Part shown: piece by piece, positions 34,683 to 42,424 of the stretch
Layout: the number at the start of each line of letters is the position of its first letter
How positions within the stretch are numbered: the first letter of the stretch is position 1
The notes under the pieces: model-generated
What the model was told of the DNA's origin: nothing
Databases searched by the model: none
Seen by the model: only the letters and a program-made list of their open reading frames with translations
NCBI GenBank assembly: GCA_025354525.1
Contig: JANXMS010000535.1
Span: 1 to 42,424 of the forward strand
Reading direction: 5' to 3'
Source of the DNA: Acidobacteriota bacterium
GTDB taxonomy: Bacteria; Acidobacteriota; Terriglobia; Bryobacterales; Bryobacteraceae
DNA length: 42,424 nucleotides
Program-made: the position numbers and the translations under genes

Positions 34683-37600
34683 ATGCTCAGGGCCACCTTT
34701 GCCGTTCTCCTGCTCACCCTCGCTCTCTCCGCCCAGGATCCCCGCGCCTTCCTCAGCGGCACCGTCACCGACTCCTCCGGCGCCGTCATCCCCAGCGCCC
34801 CCGTCTTACTGAAGCACACCCGCACCGGCGTTACTACACGCCTGTCCACCAATCCCGTCGGCGTCTACGAAGCCAACTATATGCCCACCGGCGAGTACAT
34901 CATCACCGTCGACTTCACCGGCTTCAAAGGCTTCACCCGCACGATCGAACTCCGCATCGGCGACCGCCTCCGCGTCGACGTCACCCTCGAACCCGGTGCC
35001 TCCAGCGAGCGGATCCAGGTCACCGCCGAAACCCCCGTCCTCGAAACCGCCAACGCCACGGTCGGACAAGTCATCGATCAGAAGGTGCTTGCCAACATGC
35101 CCATCCGCTCCGGCTCCATCTCCTGGCTCTACTCGCTCGCCCCCGGCACCACCCTGTCCTCCCTCCCTTACGACGGCCCCTGGAACGTCGATCAGTCCAG
35201 TTCCGTCCGCGTCGGCGGCTCCGGACTCGGAGGGGTCGACTACAACATCGACGGTGTTTCTAACAACGCCTACGGCGGAAAAACCGCCTTTGTCCCGCCC
35301 GCCGACATGGTCGAAGAAGTCCGCGTCGACACCTCCAGCTATGACGCAGCCGTCGGCCACACCTCCGGCGGGCAGATCAACGTCTCCCTCAAGTCCGGCG
35401 GCAACGACGTGCACGGCGCACTCGGCTTCTCCGTCGCCAGCGGCCCCATGATGACCCGCAACTTCTTCACGAATGGCTTCATCTTCGACCCCACCACCGG
35501 ACCCATCACCCCCAAGAAAATCAAGGACAATACCCCCTTCACCCGTTGGCAGCGCCAGTCCGCCGCCGTCGGTGGACCCGTCTATATCCCCAAGCTCTAC
35601 AACGGCCGCAACCGCACCTTTTGGATGTTCGGCTATCAAGCCCACAATCGCCTGCGCACCGTCGCCGGCCCCGTCACCGTTCCCACCGAAGCCATGCGCC
35701 GTGGTGATTTCTCCGCCCTACTCGCGGTGGGGAATAGCTATCAGATTTACGACCCCTTCTCCACCACCGTCGAAGGCGTACGCTTCCGCCGCCAGCCCGT
35801 GCCCAACAACATCCTGCCCGCCAGCCGCATCTCGCCCGATGCCCAGCGCTATATCAAATACTTTCCGCTCCCCAACGCCGCGGGCACCGCCGACTTCACC
35901 AACAACTACGTCTTCGCCCGGCCTGACAAGCAGGACCTCTACCAGCCCATTATCCGCATCGACCACAACTGGAGTGATCGTTGGCGCACCTTCGGCCGCT
36001 ACGCCCAATCCACCTTCAACGGAAGCTTCGACAAGTTTGTCCCCGGCAGCGACGTGCGCGGACGCCTGCGCCAACGGCCCTACAAAGGCGTAGCGCTCGA
36101 TACCGTCGCCACCCTCAGTTCCAGCCTCACGCTCGACGTCCGCTATGGCTACACCTGGTTCAGCGAGAAACAGGCCTTCGTCAATCAGGGCCGCGATCTC
36201 AGTGAATTCGGCTTTCCCTCCAGCCTAACCAGCCGCCTCGATCCGCGCGGCGTCACCTTCCCCAGCGTCACCTTCCCCAGCGTCACCGTCACCGGCATGC
36301 TCCCGCTCGGCAACGATGGAGGCTTCGATCAGCGCTATTACACCCACTCGCTCCTCAGCGTCCTCAACTGGACCCACGGCAAACACAGCACCCGCTTCGG
36401 CTTCGATGGCCGCCTGACTTACGACAACTCCACCACCTACGGCAACGTCAGCCCAGCGCTCACCTTCGGCGACACCTTCACCCGAGGACCGCTCGATAAC
36501 GCACCCGGTTCCCCCGGCTCCGGTCAAAACTTCGCCAGCCTGCTCTTCGGTATTCCCACCGCCGGCGGCATCGATATCAACGACTCCCGCGCCGAGTCCA
36601 GCCCTTTCCATTCGCTCTTCGTACAGGACGATTGGCGCATCGCCAAAACCTTCACCATCAACGCCGGCCTTCGCTGGGAATATGAAGGCCAAATCTCCGA
36701 ACGCTATAACCGCAACTCCGCCGACTTCGACTTCGTCACCCCCAACCCCATTCAGGCCCAAGCCCGCCTAAACTACGCCGCCGCCCCCATCGATCAAATC
36801 GCCCCCGCCAACTTCCGTACCCTAGGCGGCCTAACCTTTGTGGGCAAAAACGGCGTTCCCCGCCAGTTGCGCTCGGCGTCCTACAACACCTTCATGCCCC
36901 GCCTCGGCTTTGCCTGGAACATGACGCCGCGCACCGTCATGCGCGCCGGCTATGGCGTCTACTATGGCCTCATCGGAGCCGACTTCACCGACGTCTCCCA
37001 GCCCGGCTTCAACCGCCGCACCAACATCGTATCGTCCAACGATAACGGCCGCACGTACGCCGCCACGCTGTCGAACCCCTTCCCCGGCGGCGTCGACCAG
37101 CCCGAAGGAGCCTCGCAGGGACTCTCCACCTTTCTCGGGCGCGCCCCCGGCTTTTTCGCCGCCGAAGGCCGCCGACCCTACACCCAGCGCTGGAGCTACA
37201 ACCTGCAGTTCGCACCCTTCGCCCGCAGCGTCATCGAGATCGGCTATCAGGGCAATCGCGCCACGCGCCTCCGCGTCAATACCGACTTCAACGCCCTGCC
37301 GCTCCAGTATCTAAGCACCTCGCCCACCCGCGACAACGACCGCATCAATTTCCTTACCGCTGCCGTGCCCAACCCCTTCCGCAATATCGAAGCCTTCCGC
37401 GGTACCGCCTTCTTCACGAACGTCAACACCACCCGCAACCAACTGCTCCGTCCTTATCCTCACTTCGGCGCTCTCTCCACCGGCCTCCCAGCCGGCTCGG
37501 CTTGGTATCACGCGCTCACCGCCCGCTTCGAACGCCGCTTCGGCCAAGGCTTCATGGTGCAAACCAACTACACCTGGTCCAAAGCCATGGAAGCCGCCGA

Positions 37601-38150
37601 ATACCTCAACCAGGGCGACGCCCAACCCACCCACATCATCTCCGACCTCGACCGCACCCACCGCATCACCTTCGCCGGAATGTATGAACTGCCGTTCTTT
37701 AAAAAGAACCGCTGGATCGGCGGCTGGCAGATCCAGGCCATCTATCAGGGCCAGACCGGCCCGCCAATCAACTTTGGCAATGTCGCCTACTCCGGCACCT
37801 ACGAGCAACTGGAAGTCTCCAAACCCTCCGTCCAGCAATGGTTCAACACCGCCGGATTTGAACAACGCGCCGCCTTCCAACTCGATCAAAACCTCCGCAC
37901 CTTCCCCTTGCGCCTCGCCAACGCCCGCGGCGACGGCATCAACGTCTGGGACATGTCCGTGCAAAAAAACTTCCCGATCAAGGAAGGCATAAAGCTCCAA
38001 CTGCGCGGTGAAGCCGAAGGAGCCACCAACACCCCCAACTTCAACCCGCCCAACACCGCCCCGGCCAACACCCTCTTCGGCCAAGTGACCAACACTCAAA
38101 CCGGCCAGGAAGAACGTCGCATCTTCGTCGGCCTGAAACTCATCTTTTGA
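34683..38150 (+). CDS. Oar-type TonB-dependent outer-membrane receptor
   Basis: A 1155-residue receptor: signal peptide (1-17), carboxypeptidase-regulatory-like domain (about 20-105, GTVTDSSGAVIPSAPVLL), plug (about 120-240) and a barrel ending VGLKLIF. It lacks the LPLNGR motif of the other two intact receptors, having LANMPIRSGSISWLYSLAPG instead. An in-frame 15-base tandem repeat at 36252-36281 encodes VTFPS twice. The gene is intact and on the plus strand, opposite the other two intact receptors. A sialidase-like secreted protein is encoded 252 bases downstream and may act on the same substrate. Confidence 0.92.
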   Translation: MLRATFAVLLLTLALSAQDPRAFLSGTVTDSSGAVIPSAPVLLKHTRTGVTTRLSTNPVGVYEANYMPTGEYIITVDFTGFKGFTRTIELRIGDRLRVDVTLEPGASSERIQVTAETPVLETANATVGQVIDQKVLANMPIRSGSISWLYSLAPGTTLSSLPYDGPWNVDQSSSVRVGGSGLGGVDYNIDGVSNNAYGGKTAFVPPADMVEEVRVDTSSYDAAVGHTSGGQINVSLKSGGNDVHGALGFSVASGPMMTRNFFTNGFIFDPTTGPITPKKIKDNTPFTRWQRQSAAVGGPVYIPKLYNGRNRTFWMFGYQAHNRLRTVAGPVTVPTEAMRRGDFSALLAVGNSYQIYDPFSTTVEGVRFRRQPVPNNILPASRISPDAQRYIKYFPLPNAAGTADFTNNYVFARPDKQDLYQPIIRIDHNWSDRWRTFGRYAQSTFNGSFDKFVPGSDVRGRLRQRPYKGVALDTVATLSSSLTLDVRYGYTWFSEKQAFVNQGRDLSEFGFPSSLTSRLDPRGVTFPSVTFPSVTVTGMLPLGNDGGFDQRYYTHSLLSVLNWTHGKHSTRFGFDGRLTYDNSTTYGNVSPALTFGDTFTRGPLDNAPGSPGSGQNFASLLFGIPTAGGIDINDSRAESSPFHSLFVQDDWRIAKTFTINAGLRWEYEGQISERYNRNSADFDFVTPNPIQAQARLNYAAAPIDQIAPANFRTLGGLTFVGKNGVPRQLRSASYNTFMPRLGFAWNMTPRTVMRAGYGVYYGLIGADFTDVSQPGFNRRTNIVSSNDNGRTYAATLSNPFPGGVDQPEGASQGLSTFLGRAPGFFAAEGRRPYTQRWSYNLQFAPFARSVIEIGYQGNRATRLRVNTDFNALPLQYLSTSPTRDNDRINFLTAAVPNPFRNIEAFRGTAFFTNVNTTRNQLLRPYPHFGALSTGLPAGSAWYHALTARFERRFGQGFMVQTNYTWSKAMEAAEYLNQGDAQPTHIISDLDRTHRITFAGMYELPFFKKNRWIGGWQIQAIYQGQTGPPINFGNVAYSGTYEQLEVSKPSVQQWFNTAGFEQRAAFQLDQNLRTFPLRLANARGDGINVWDMSVQKNFPIKEGIKLQLRGEAEGATNTPNFNPPNTAPANTLFGQVTNTQTGQEERRIFVGLKLIF
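36252..36287 (+). repeat. 15-base in-frame tandem repeat in the receptor gene
   Basis: GTCACCTTCCCCAGC occurs twice in a row (36252-36266, 36267-36281), followed by a partial third unit GTCACC. The length is a multiple of three, so slippage would add or remove VTFPS without breaking the frame. It falls in the barrel, probably a surface loop. Confidence 0.85.
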
Positions 38151-38177
38151 CGCGCGCAGCGCAAAATATCGTAACCC

Positions 38178-38390
38178 ATGCGAAGACCGCGCCCATTTCT
38201 CTTGGATCCTCCCAATCCGGCACCAACCCATCTCCAAAGCTTCCGCGCAACCAAGATGCCCGACCCGGCCAACGGTCAGCCGTTCCCCGGCAACGTCTCG
38301 CTCGATATCCGAACTCCGACCGGCTTACCCGCCTCTGGTGAGCTCAGCGCCAAACACTCGGTGCCATTGTTCTGTAAGCTGAATTTCTAA
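38178..38390 (+). other. Short frame of doubtful coding value with a start-region duplication
   Basis: The 70-codon frame begins MRRPRPFLLD and ends PLFCKLNF. Its first bases (about 38173-38204) nearly repeat those at the start of the sialidase-like gene (about 38398-38429), which encodes MRTPRPFLLF; about 28 of 32 positions agree. The middle contains DPANGQPFPGN, a phrase common in TonB receptors. It looks like residue of a duplication followed by deletion, not a functional small protein. Confidence 0.35.
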
Positions 38391-38402
38391 GAAACCCAAC
38401 CC

Positions 38403-40172
38403 ATGCGAACCCCGCGCCCCTTTCTCCTGTTTGTCTGCGTCGCCGCGTTGGCGCAAGTTCACGACCCGCGCAACATTGTCACCGGCACCGTCATCCCCGA
38501 CGAGTTCTATGCCGACCAACCCTACATCATCAAAACGAACGACGGCGCTTGGCTCTGCGTCATCACCACCGGTCCCGGGGCGGAAGGCGCTGGCGGCCAA
38601 CACGTCGTCAGCCTCCGCAGCGTCGACAAAGGCAAGACCTGGCAAAAAGCCGTCGACATCGAACCGAACGACGGACCCGAGGCCTCCTACGCCGTCATGC
38701 TCAAAGCCAACTCCGGCCGAGTCTATGTCTTCTACAACCACAACACCGATAACATCCGCCAAGTAATCGCCGATAAGCCCACTTACAAGGACGGCTTCAA
38801 TCGCCGCGTCGACAGCCTCGGCCACTTCGTCTTCAAATACACCGACGACCATGGCCGAACTTGGTCCAACGATCGCTACGAGATCCCTCAGCGCGATTTC
38901 GAAATAGACCGCAAAAATCCTTACGCCGGCAAGCTCAAGTTCTTCTGGACCGTCGGCAAGGCGTTCGCCTATAAAGGCGCTGGCTACGTGCCGCTGCACA
39001 AGGTCGGCGGCTTCGGTGATGGTTTCTTCACCTCAAGTGAAGGCGTGCTGCTGCGCAGTGCAAACATCATGACCGAAAGCGATGCGAAGCAGATCACGTG
39101 GGAGACGCTGCCCGACGGCGACATCGGAATTCGCACGCCCCCGGGTGGCGGCACCATTGCCGAAGAGCACTCCTTCAGCGTGATGAGTGACGGGTCCATC
39201 TTCTGCGTCTTTCGCACCATTGACGGGTATGCGGCGCACACCTATAGCCGGGATGGCGGTCGAACTTGGGAGCCATCCCAATCCATGCGCTTCGCCGACG
39301 GCCGTCTCATGAAACATCCGCGTGCTGCCAATTTCGCCTGGCGTGCCGAGAACGGCAAGTATCTCTACTGGTTCCACAATCATGGCGGCCGCTTCATTCG
39401 CGAGCATCCCCGCCAACGCACGAACGCCTACGAGGAGCGCAATCCGGTCTGGCTGTCGGGCGGCGTCGAGGCGGATGGCCCCACCGGAAAGATCATTCAC
39501 TGGTCGCAGCCAGAGATAGCCCTCTATGACGATGACCCCATTATCCGCATGAGCTATCCCGATCTGGTGGAGGACGGCGGTAAGTACTATTTGACCGAAA
39601 CGCAGAAGGATGTCGCGCGGGTTCATGAGATCGATCCTGTCCTTCTGGCCGGACTATGGGGAGCCGCCAAACGCCCCACGCCCGGCCCGGTTAGCGACGT
39701 CACTTTCTATCAACGTTCCAAGCGCGCCGACCACGGCAAGGAAGATCTCCGGGCCGGTTTCTCGCTGGACCTCTGGGTGAACCTACCCACTCTCGACCTC
39801 GGGCAGACACTGCTGAGCAGCGCTGGCCTGGCGCTCCGTACGGTTGCTGGCGGTGCGGTGGAACTAACGCTGACCGATGGGCGATCGGAGAGCCGTTGGG
39901 CATCTGACCCCGGCTCGGTCGCGGCGGGCAAACCGCAGCATATCGTCGTGATTGTCGATGGTGGGCCGAAGACTATCAGCTTCGTCACCAACGGGCGATT
40001 CAATGATGGCGGCGAGCACCGCCAGTACGGCTGGGGACGCTTCAGCCCAAACCTGAAACACCTGATGGGCCTGGGAGAGCTGAAGAAGTCGCCGACGGTG
40101 TTGAAGCTCGAAGTCTACAACAGATATCTGCGGACTGCCGAGGCAATCGCCAGCTATCGGTCTCGACAATAA
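38403..40172 (+). CDS. Secreted sialidase-like protein with a C-terminal LamG-type domain
   Basis: A 589-residue exported protein: signal peptide (about 1-17), a six-bladed sialidase/BNR-type propeller (about 20-430) and a concanavalin-like LamG domain (about 445-585). Asp-box-like repeats include SVDKGKTWQKAV, TDDHGRTWSNDRYEI and SRDGGRTWEP. Family members include glycosidases and non-catalytic carbohydrate-binding propellers; the Arg triad of true sialidases cannot be confirmed by eye. The LamG half suggests polysaccharide binding. Its position after the TonB receptor implies breakdown or capture of a glycan outside the cell. Confidence 0.82.
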   Translation: MRTPRPFLLFVCVAALAQVHDPRNIVTGTVIPDEFYADQPYIIKTNDGAWLCVITTGPGAEGAGGQHVVSLRSVDKGKTWQKAVDIEPNDGPEASYAVMLKANSGRVYVFYNHNTDNIRQVIADKPTYKDGFNRRVDSLGHFVFKYTDDHGRTWSNDRYEIPQRDFEIDRKNPYAGKLKFFWTVGKAFAYKGAGYVPLHKVGGFGDGFFTSSEGVLLRSANIMTESDAKQITWETLPDGDIGIRTPPGGGTIAEEHSFSVMSDGSIFCVFRTIDGYAAHTYSRDGGRTWEPSQSMRFADGRLMKHPRAANFAWRAENGKYLYWFHNHGGRFIREHPRQRTNAYEERNPVWLSGGVEADGPTGKIIHWSQPEIALYDDDPIIRMSYPDLVEDGGKYYLTETQKDVARVHEIDPVLLAGLWGAAKRPTPGPVSDVTFYQRSKRADHGKEDLRAGFSLDLWVNLPTLDLGQTLLSSAGLALRTVAGGAVELTLTDGRSESRWASDPGSVAAGKPQHIVVIVDGGPKTISFVTNGRFNDGGEHRQYGWGRFSPNLKHLMGLGELKKSPTVLKLEVYNRYLRTAEAIASYRSRQ

Positions 40173-40250
40173 TCGCCCGAAGGCGCGCATCGAGCCCGTA
40201 CCTGGTTCCGCGCGTGAACGCCAACCCAAGCTCGCCCTCCAGCAACGCAG

Positions 40251-40648
40251 TTGTTCCTAGTCGCCAGAACAGTGCCTTCTGTGTCGGCGTCTGTCTGCCT
40301 CGGCTTGCCTCTCGCTCTGGCCCTCCGCGCCGCCCACGTCCAACCCCTCACCAAGCAAGTCGAGATCTATTTGCGCACCGACAACTGGAAACTCCAGCGA
40401 GGCGACAAGCCCAGTTGGGCAGCGTCGGATTTCGATGATTCCATGTGGGAAACAGTTTGCTTCTGATCGTGGGTTACTGCGGAGCCTGGCGGTTCTTCTC
40501 AGGAGACTGGCAATCACCCACTTGGCAACGCCTCTCGATTATCCCCACCCGCGAACTCTTGTCAAAGTCGCCGTCCGAGATCGCCGAAGCCGCTAAAGCT
40601 TGGGGCCAAAACGACGACATTACCGTAGTAACAATCCAGAGGATCTGA
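40251..40648 (+). pseudogene. SpoIIE-type serine phosphatase gene reduced to its two ends
   Basis: The first part (from 40251, TTG start; a GTG at 40272 is an alternative) encodes a signal-like LGLPLALALRAA and then LQRGDKPSWAASDFDDSMWE. This is typical of the N-terminal sensor (galactose-binding-like) region of acidobacterial PP2C/SpoIIE phosphatases. In another frame the last codons encode PSEIAEAAKAWGQNDDITVV, the classical C-terminus of the SpoIIE phosphatase domain. Everything between (the remaining sensor, membrane helices and the catalytic core) is missing and the frame changes near 40445-40470, so this is the scar of a large internal deletion in a gene that would normally span about 2 kb. 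Confidence 0.7.
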
Positions 40649-40650
40649 CT

Positions 40651-41532
40651 CTAGCGGACCTCGCCAAGTATGCGGCTTGTGAAGGCGAACAGGGCTCTGG
40701 TCGCCGGGTCAGCAGGCAGCCCGAGCTCCCGGTCGAGTTTCATGTGCTCGCTATCCTCAGCACCGAAGATCTGCGCCGGGATCCCTGCCTGATCCAGAGC
40801 GGCCCAAAGCCGGTGGGCTTGGGCAGAGGTGTCGGTGTGGTCAGCGAGGTGCAGCAACAAGAATGGCGGGATACCGCGATTGAGGGCGACGTGATTTACC
40901 GCGGAGAGTTCGCGTTGTTCCCGCAGGTTGCCAAACTTTTCCGCGTGGCCCATCTTTGGAGGCGGTTGCTTCAAATGTTTCCGGCGGGCGGTTGCCGTCG
41001 CCACTTGCAGAGGTACGTCGTAGGTGTCACCGTCTACCGGGACGCAGCCGATAACGCTGCTACGCGGGACGCCTTCGGCTTCCACGTAACGGCTGTCAGC
41101 AGCCAGGAGGGCGACCAGTTGCGCGCCGGCCGAATGGCCCATCAGGAAAATGCGTTTCGGGTCCCCGCCGTGGCGGTCGATGTTGGCATGCACCCAGCCG
41201 ACGGCCTTGGCCACGTCGCGTACAATCATGCCCATGGTCACGTTCGGAATGAAGCGGTAGTTCACCGATACAAACACAAACCCCTTCTGCATAAAGGCCG
41301 CTGGCTTGCTGTCCACCTCGTGCTTGCCGCCACGCATCCAGCCACCGCCGTGCACCCAGACGACGACGGGGTGGTTGGTGCCGACACCCGCCGGGGAGTA
41401 AATGTCGAGCGACTGGCGTTCATTCTTGGGCTCGACGTACGGGACGTCGCGCGTCACGAGGGGCACCGATTGCGCCACGCCTAAGGGCAAAACGCCAACC
41501 AGCAGGAAAAGGAGACGCCGAAAACTTCCCAT
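40651..41532 (-). CDS. Secreted alpha/beta-hydrolase (BD-FAE/esterase-lipase type)
   Basis: A 293-residue serine hydrolase. Signal peptide 1-20 (MGSFRRLLFLLVGVLPLGVA), oxyanion motif HGGGWMRGGK (61-64), nucleophile GHSAG (Ser134) and a C-terminal His in EDSEHMKL; a catalytic Asp should lie in between. It belongs to the BD-FAE/hormone-sensitive-lipase-like group, which removes acyl groups from sugars or other esters. The open frame starts 18 codons upstream; the ATG at 41532 is preferred because it gives the signal peptide. It stands alone on the minus strand between a phosphatase remnant and rpoB. Confidence 0.88.
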   Translation of the reverse strand: MGSFRRLLFLLVGVLPLGVAQSVPLVTRDVPYVEPKNERQSLDIYSPAGVGTNHPVVVWVHGGGWMRGGKHEVDSKPAAFMQKGFVFVSVNYRFIPNVTMGMIVRDVAKAVGWVHANIDRHGGDPKRIFLMGHSAGAQLVALLAADSRYVEAEGVPRSSVIGCVPVDGDTYDVPLQVATATARRKHLKQPPPKMGHAEKFGNLREQRELSAVNHVALNRGIPPFLLLHLADHTDTSAQAHRLWAALDQAGIPAQIFGAEDSEHMKLDRELGLPADPATRALFAFTSRILGEVR

Positions 41533-41570
41533 GCTAAACACCCTATCATGCGGCAGAAGGACCCCTGCAT

Positions 41571-41600
41571 TTGACGGGCCATTCATTCATCTGTTATCTT
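41571..41600 (+). promoter_or_regulatory. Candidate promoter for rpoB
   Basis: TTGACG (41571-41576, 5/6 to TTGACA) and TATCTT (41595-41600, 4/6 to TATAAT) are 18 bases apart. A transcript from here would have a leader of about 235 bases before the rpoB ATG. A TCCGGA/TCCGGA hairpin follows at about 41610-41627 and could affect the leader. Confidence 0.4.
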
Positions 41601-41843
41601 GGGAGACATCCGGAGTCGGGTCCGGACATCCCAACTGTGAATCTTTCCTTCCGCTGCTTATCTCGCAGTCGTCTCCACGACCGCCAAGCATCCTTTTGCC
41701 TTCCTCCCAGAGAGCCCCTCTATGCGCTCATCTGCTGTATTTCCGCCCCGTCTGTACCCGACAAACTTGCTTTAAACCCGCGGCTCTAGCACCCGACGCT
41801 TTGCCGCTTGCCTCTTTTTGTGCATGTCTTTTAGGAGTGAATC

Positions 41844-42424
41844 ATGAGTAGCCCTGCGAACGTTACCCAGCGCCAACGGTTGGACTTTTCCAAAATTAAG
41901 ACTTCGGTACCCATCCCGAACCTCATCGAAGTCCAAAAACAAAGCTACGAGCGCTTCCTGCAAATGGACTTGCTCCCCACGGAACGCGACGACTCCGGTC
42001 TCCAGTCCGTCTTCGCCAGCGTCTTCCCCATTTCGGACTTCCGCGGCCTGTCCCAACTCGACTTCGTCGACTATTCGATTGGAAACTGGGAATGCAAATG
42101 CAGCAACCTCAAAGGTCTGCACAATCTCCGCTCCACTTGCCGCTCTTGCGGGTCGATTATCAAAACGGATCCGTTCCACCCCGGCGACGTACTTTGCGAC
42201 AAGTGCGGAACCTTCAACAAAAACGTGGTCACGTTCTGTAACCGCTGCGGAGACCCCGTCGGCCTCCAACTGAAGTACGACGTCCCCGAGTGCGAAGAGC
42301 GCTCGATGACCTACGCCGCGCCCCTCAAAGTCACCATCCGACTCACCGTCTTCGACAAGGACCCCGACACCGGCTCGAAATCCGTCCGCGACATCAAGGA
42401 ACAAGAAGTCTTCTTCGGCGAAAT
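41844..42424 (+). CDS. rpoB: RNA polymerase beta subunit, N-terminal part (runs off the window)
   Basis: 193 codons of the beta subunit from the ATG at 41844, with AGGAG six bases upstream. Recognisable beta sequence is [36 protein letters not shown], then [20 protein letters not shown] and [10 protein letters not shown], ending mid-protein at the window edge. Between [10 protein letters not shown] and the PECEERS block lies an insertion of about 50 residues with at least four Cys pairs (CKC, CRSCG, CDKCG, CNRCG), forming zinc ribbons not found in E. coli beta. The gene is preceded by a hydrolase on the opposite strand rather than rplL. Confidence 0.95.
   Translation, partial: MSSPANVTQRQRLDFSKIKTSVPIPNLIEVQKQSYERFLQMDLLPTERDDSGLQSVFASVFPISDFRGLSQLDFVDYSIGNWECKCSNLKGLHNLRSTCRSCGSIIKTDPFHPGDVLCDKCGTFNKNVVTFCNRCGDPVGLQLKYDVPECEERSMTYAAPLKVTIRLTVFDKDPDTGSKSVRDIKEQEVFFGE

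Noticed and set aside
37311-38237. 308-codon minus-strand open frame
   Set aside because: Antisense to the end of the receptor at 34683-38150; Gly/Val/Glu-rich and not protein-like.

Overview
The window looks like a chromosomal segment of a Gram-negative, GC-rich acidobacterium, most like the Solibacter/Bryobacter group. The evidence is four Oar-type TonB-dependent receptors, two receptor-linked DUF1549/DUF1553 plus DUF1501 gene sets, Tat-exported Gfo/Idh/MocA oxidoreductases, a RodZ-type protein, the futalosine menaquinone genes mqnP and mqnE, and the 5' end of an rpoB with an unusual zinc-ribbon insertion. The taxonomic call rests on family knowledge, not on a search.

Layout. 1-5.7 kb (+): the end of an IS3-family element has cut off the first half of a TonB receptor gene; a cytochrome-c/DUF1549/DUF1553 gene and a DUF1501 gene follow. 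5.7-7.5 kb: no intact gene. It holds an IS91-type transposase remnant, unrecognisable degenerate sequence, and a candidate structured RNA with an intrinsic terminator. 7.5-9.4 kb: a zinc-ribbon PspC protein, msrP without its usual msrQ partner, and an ECF sigma factor. 9.4-12.5 kb (-): a coupled glycosyltransferase / methyltransferase / methyltransferase / cupin cluster. 12.5-17.2 kb: rodZ-like gene, small hypothetical, larB with a DUF192 lipoprotein, mqnP-mqnE, and tRNA-Leu(CAG).

17.2-26.6 kb (-) is the most striking locus: six genes packed with gaps of 0-6 bases or 4-base overlaps. They encode a TonB receptor, an NHL propeller, a DUF1549/DUF1553 heme protein, a DUF1501 protein, a fusion of an FGE-like domain to a class-A beta-lactamase-like domain, and a low-molecular-weight phosphatase. 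Receptor, DUF1549/1553 and DUF1501 occur in the same order as at 1-5.7 kb, so the window holds two versions of one module.

27.3-34.6 kb (-): a second compact operon of membrane PAP2 phosphatase, NHL propeller, two Gfo/Idh/MocA oxidoreductases and a TonB receptor. 34.7-40.2 kb (+): a TonB receptor and a secreted sialidase-like protein. 40.2-41.6 kb: a SpoIIE-type phosphatase gene reduced to its two ends, and a secreted esterase on the minus strand. 41.8 kb to the end: rpoB, apparently starting its own transcription unit.

Together the accessory genes suggest outer-membrane uptake of complex organic substrates linked to periplasmic propellers, cytochromes, oxidoreductases and hydrolases. They are interspersed with housekeeping genes and show signs of repeated insertion and decay.
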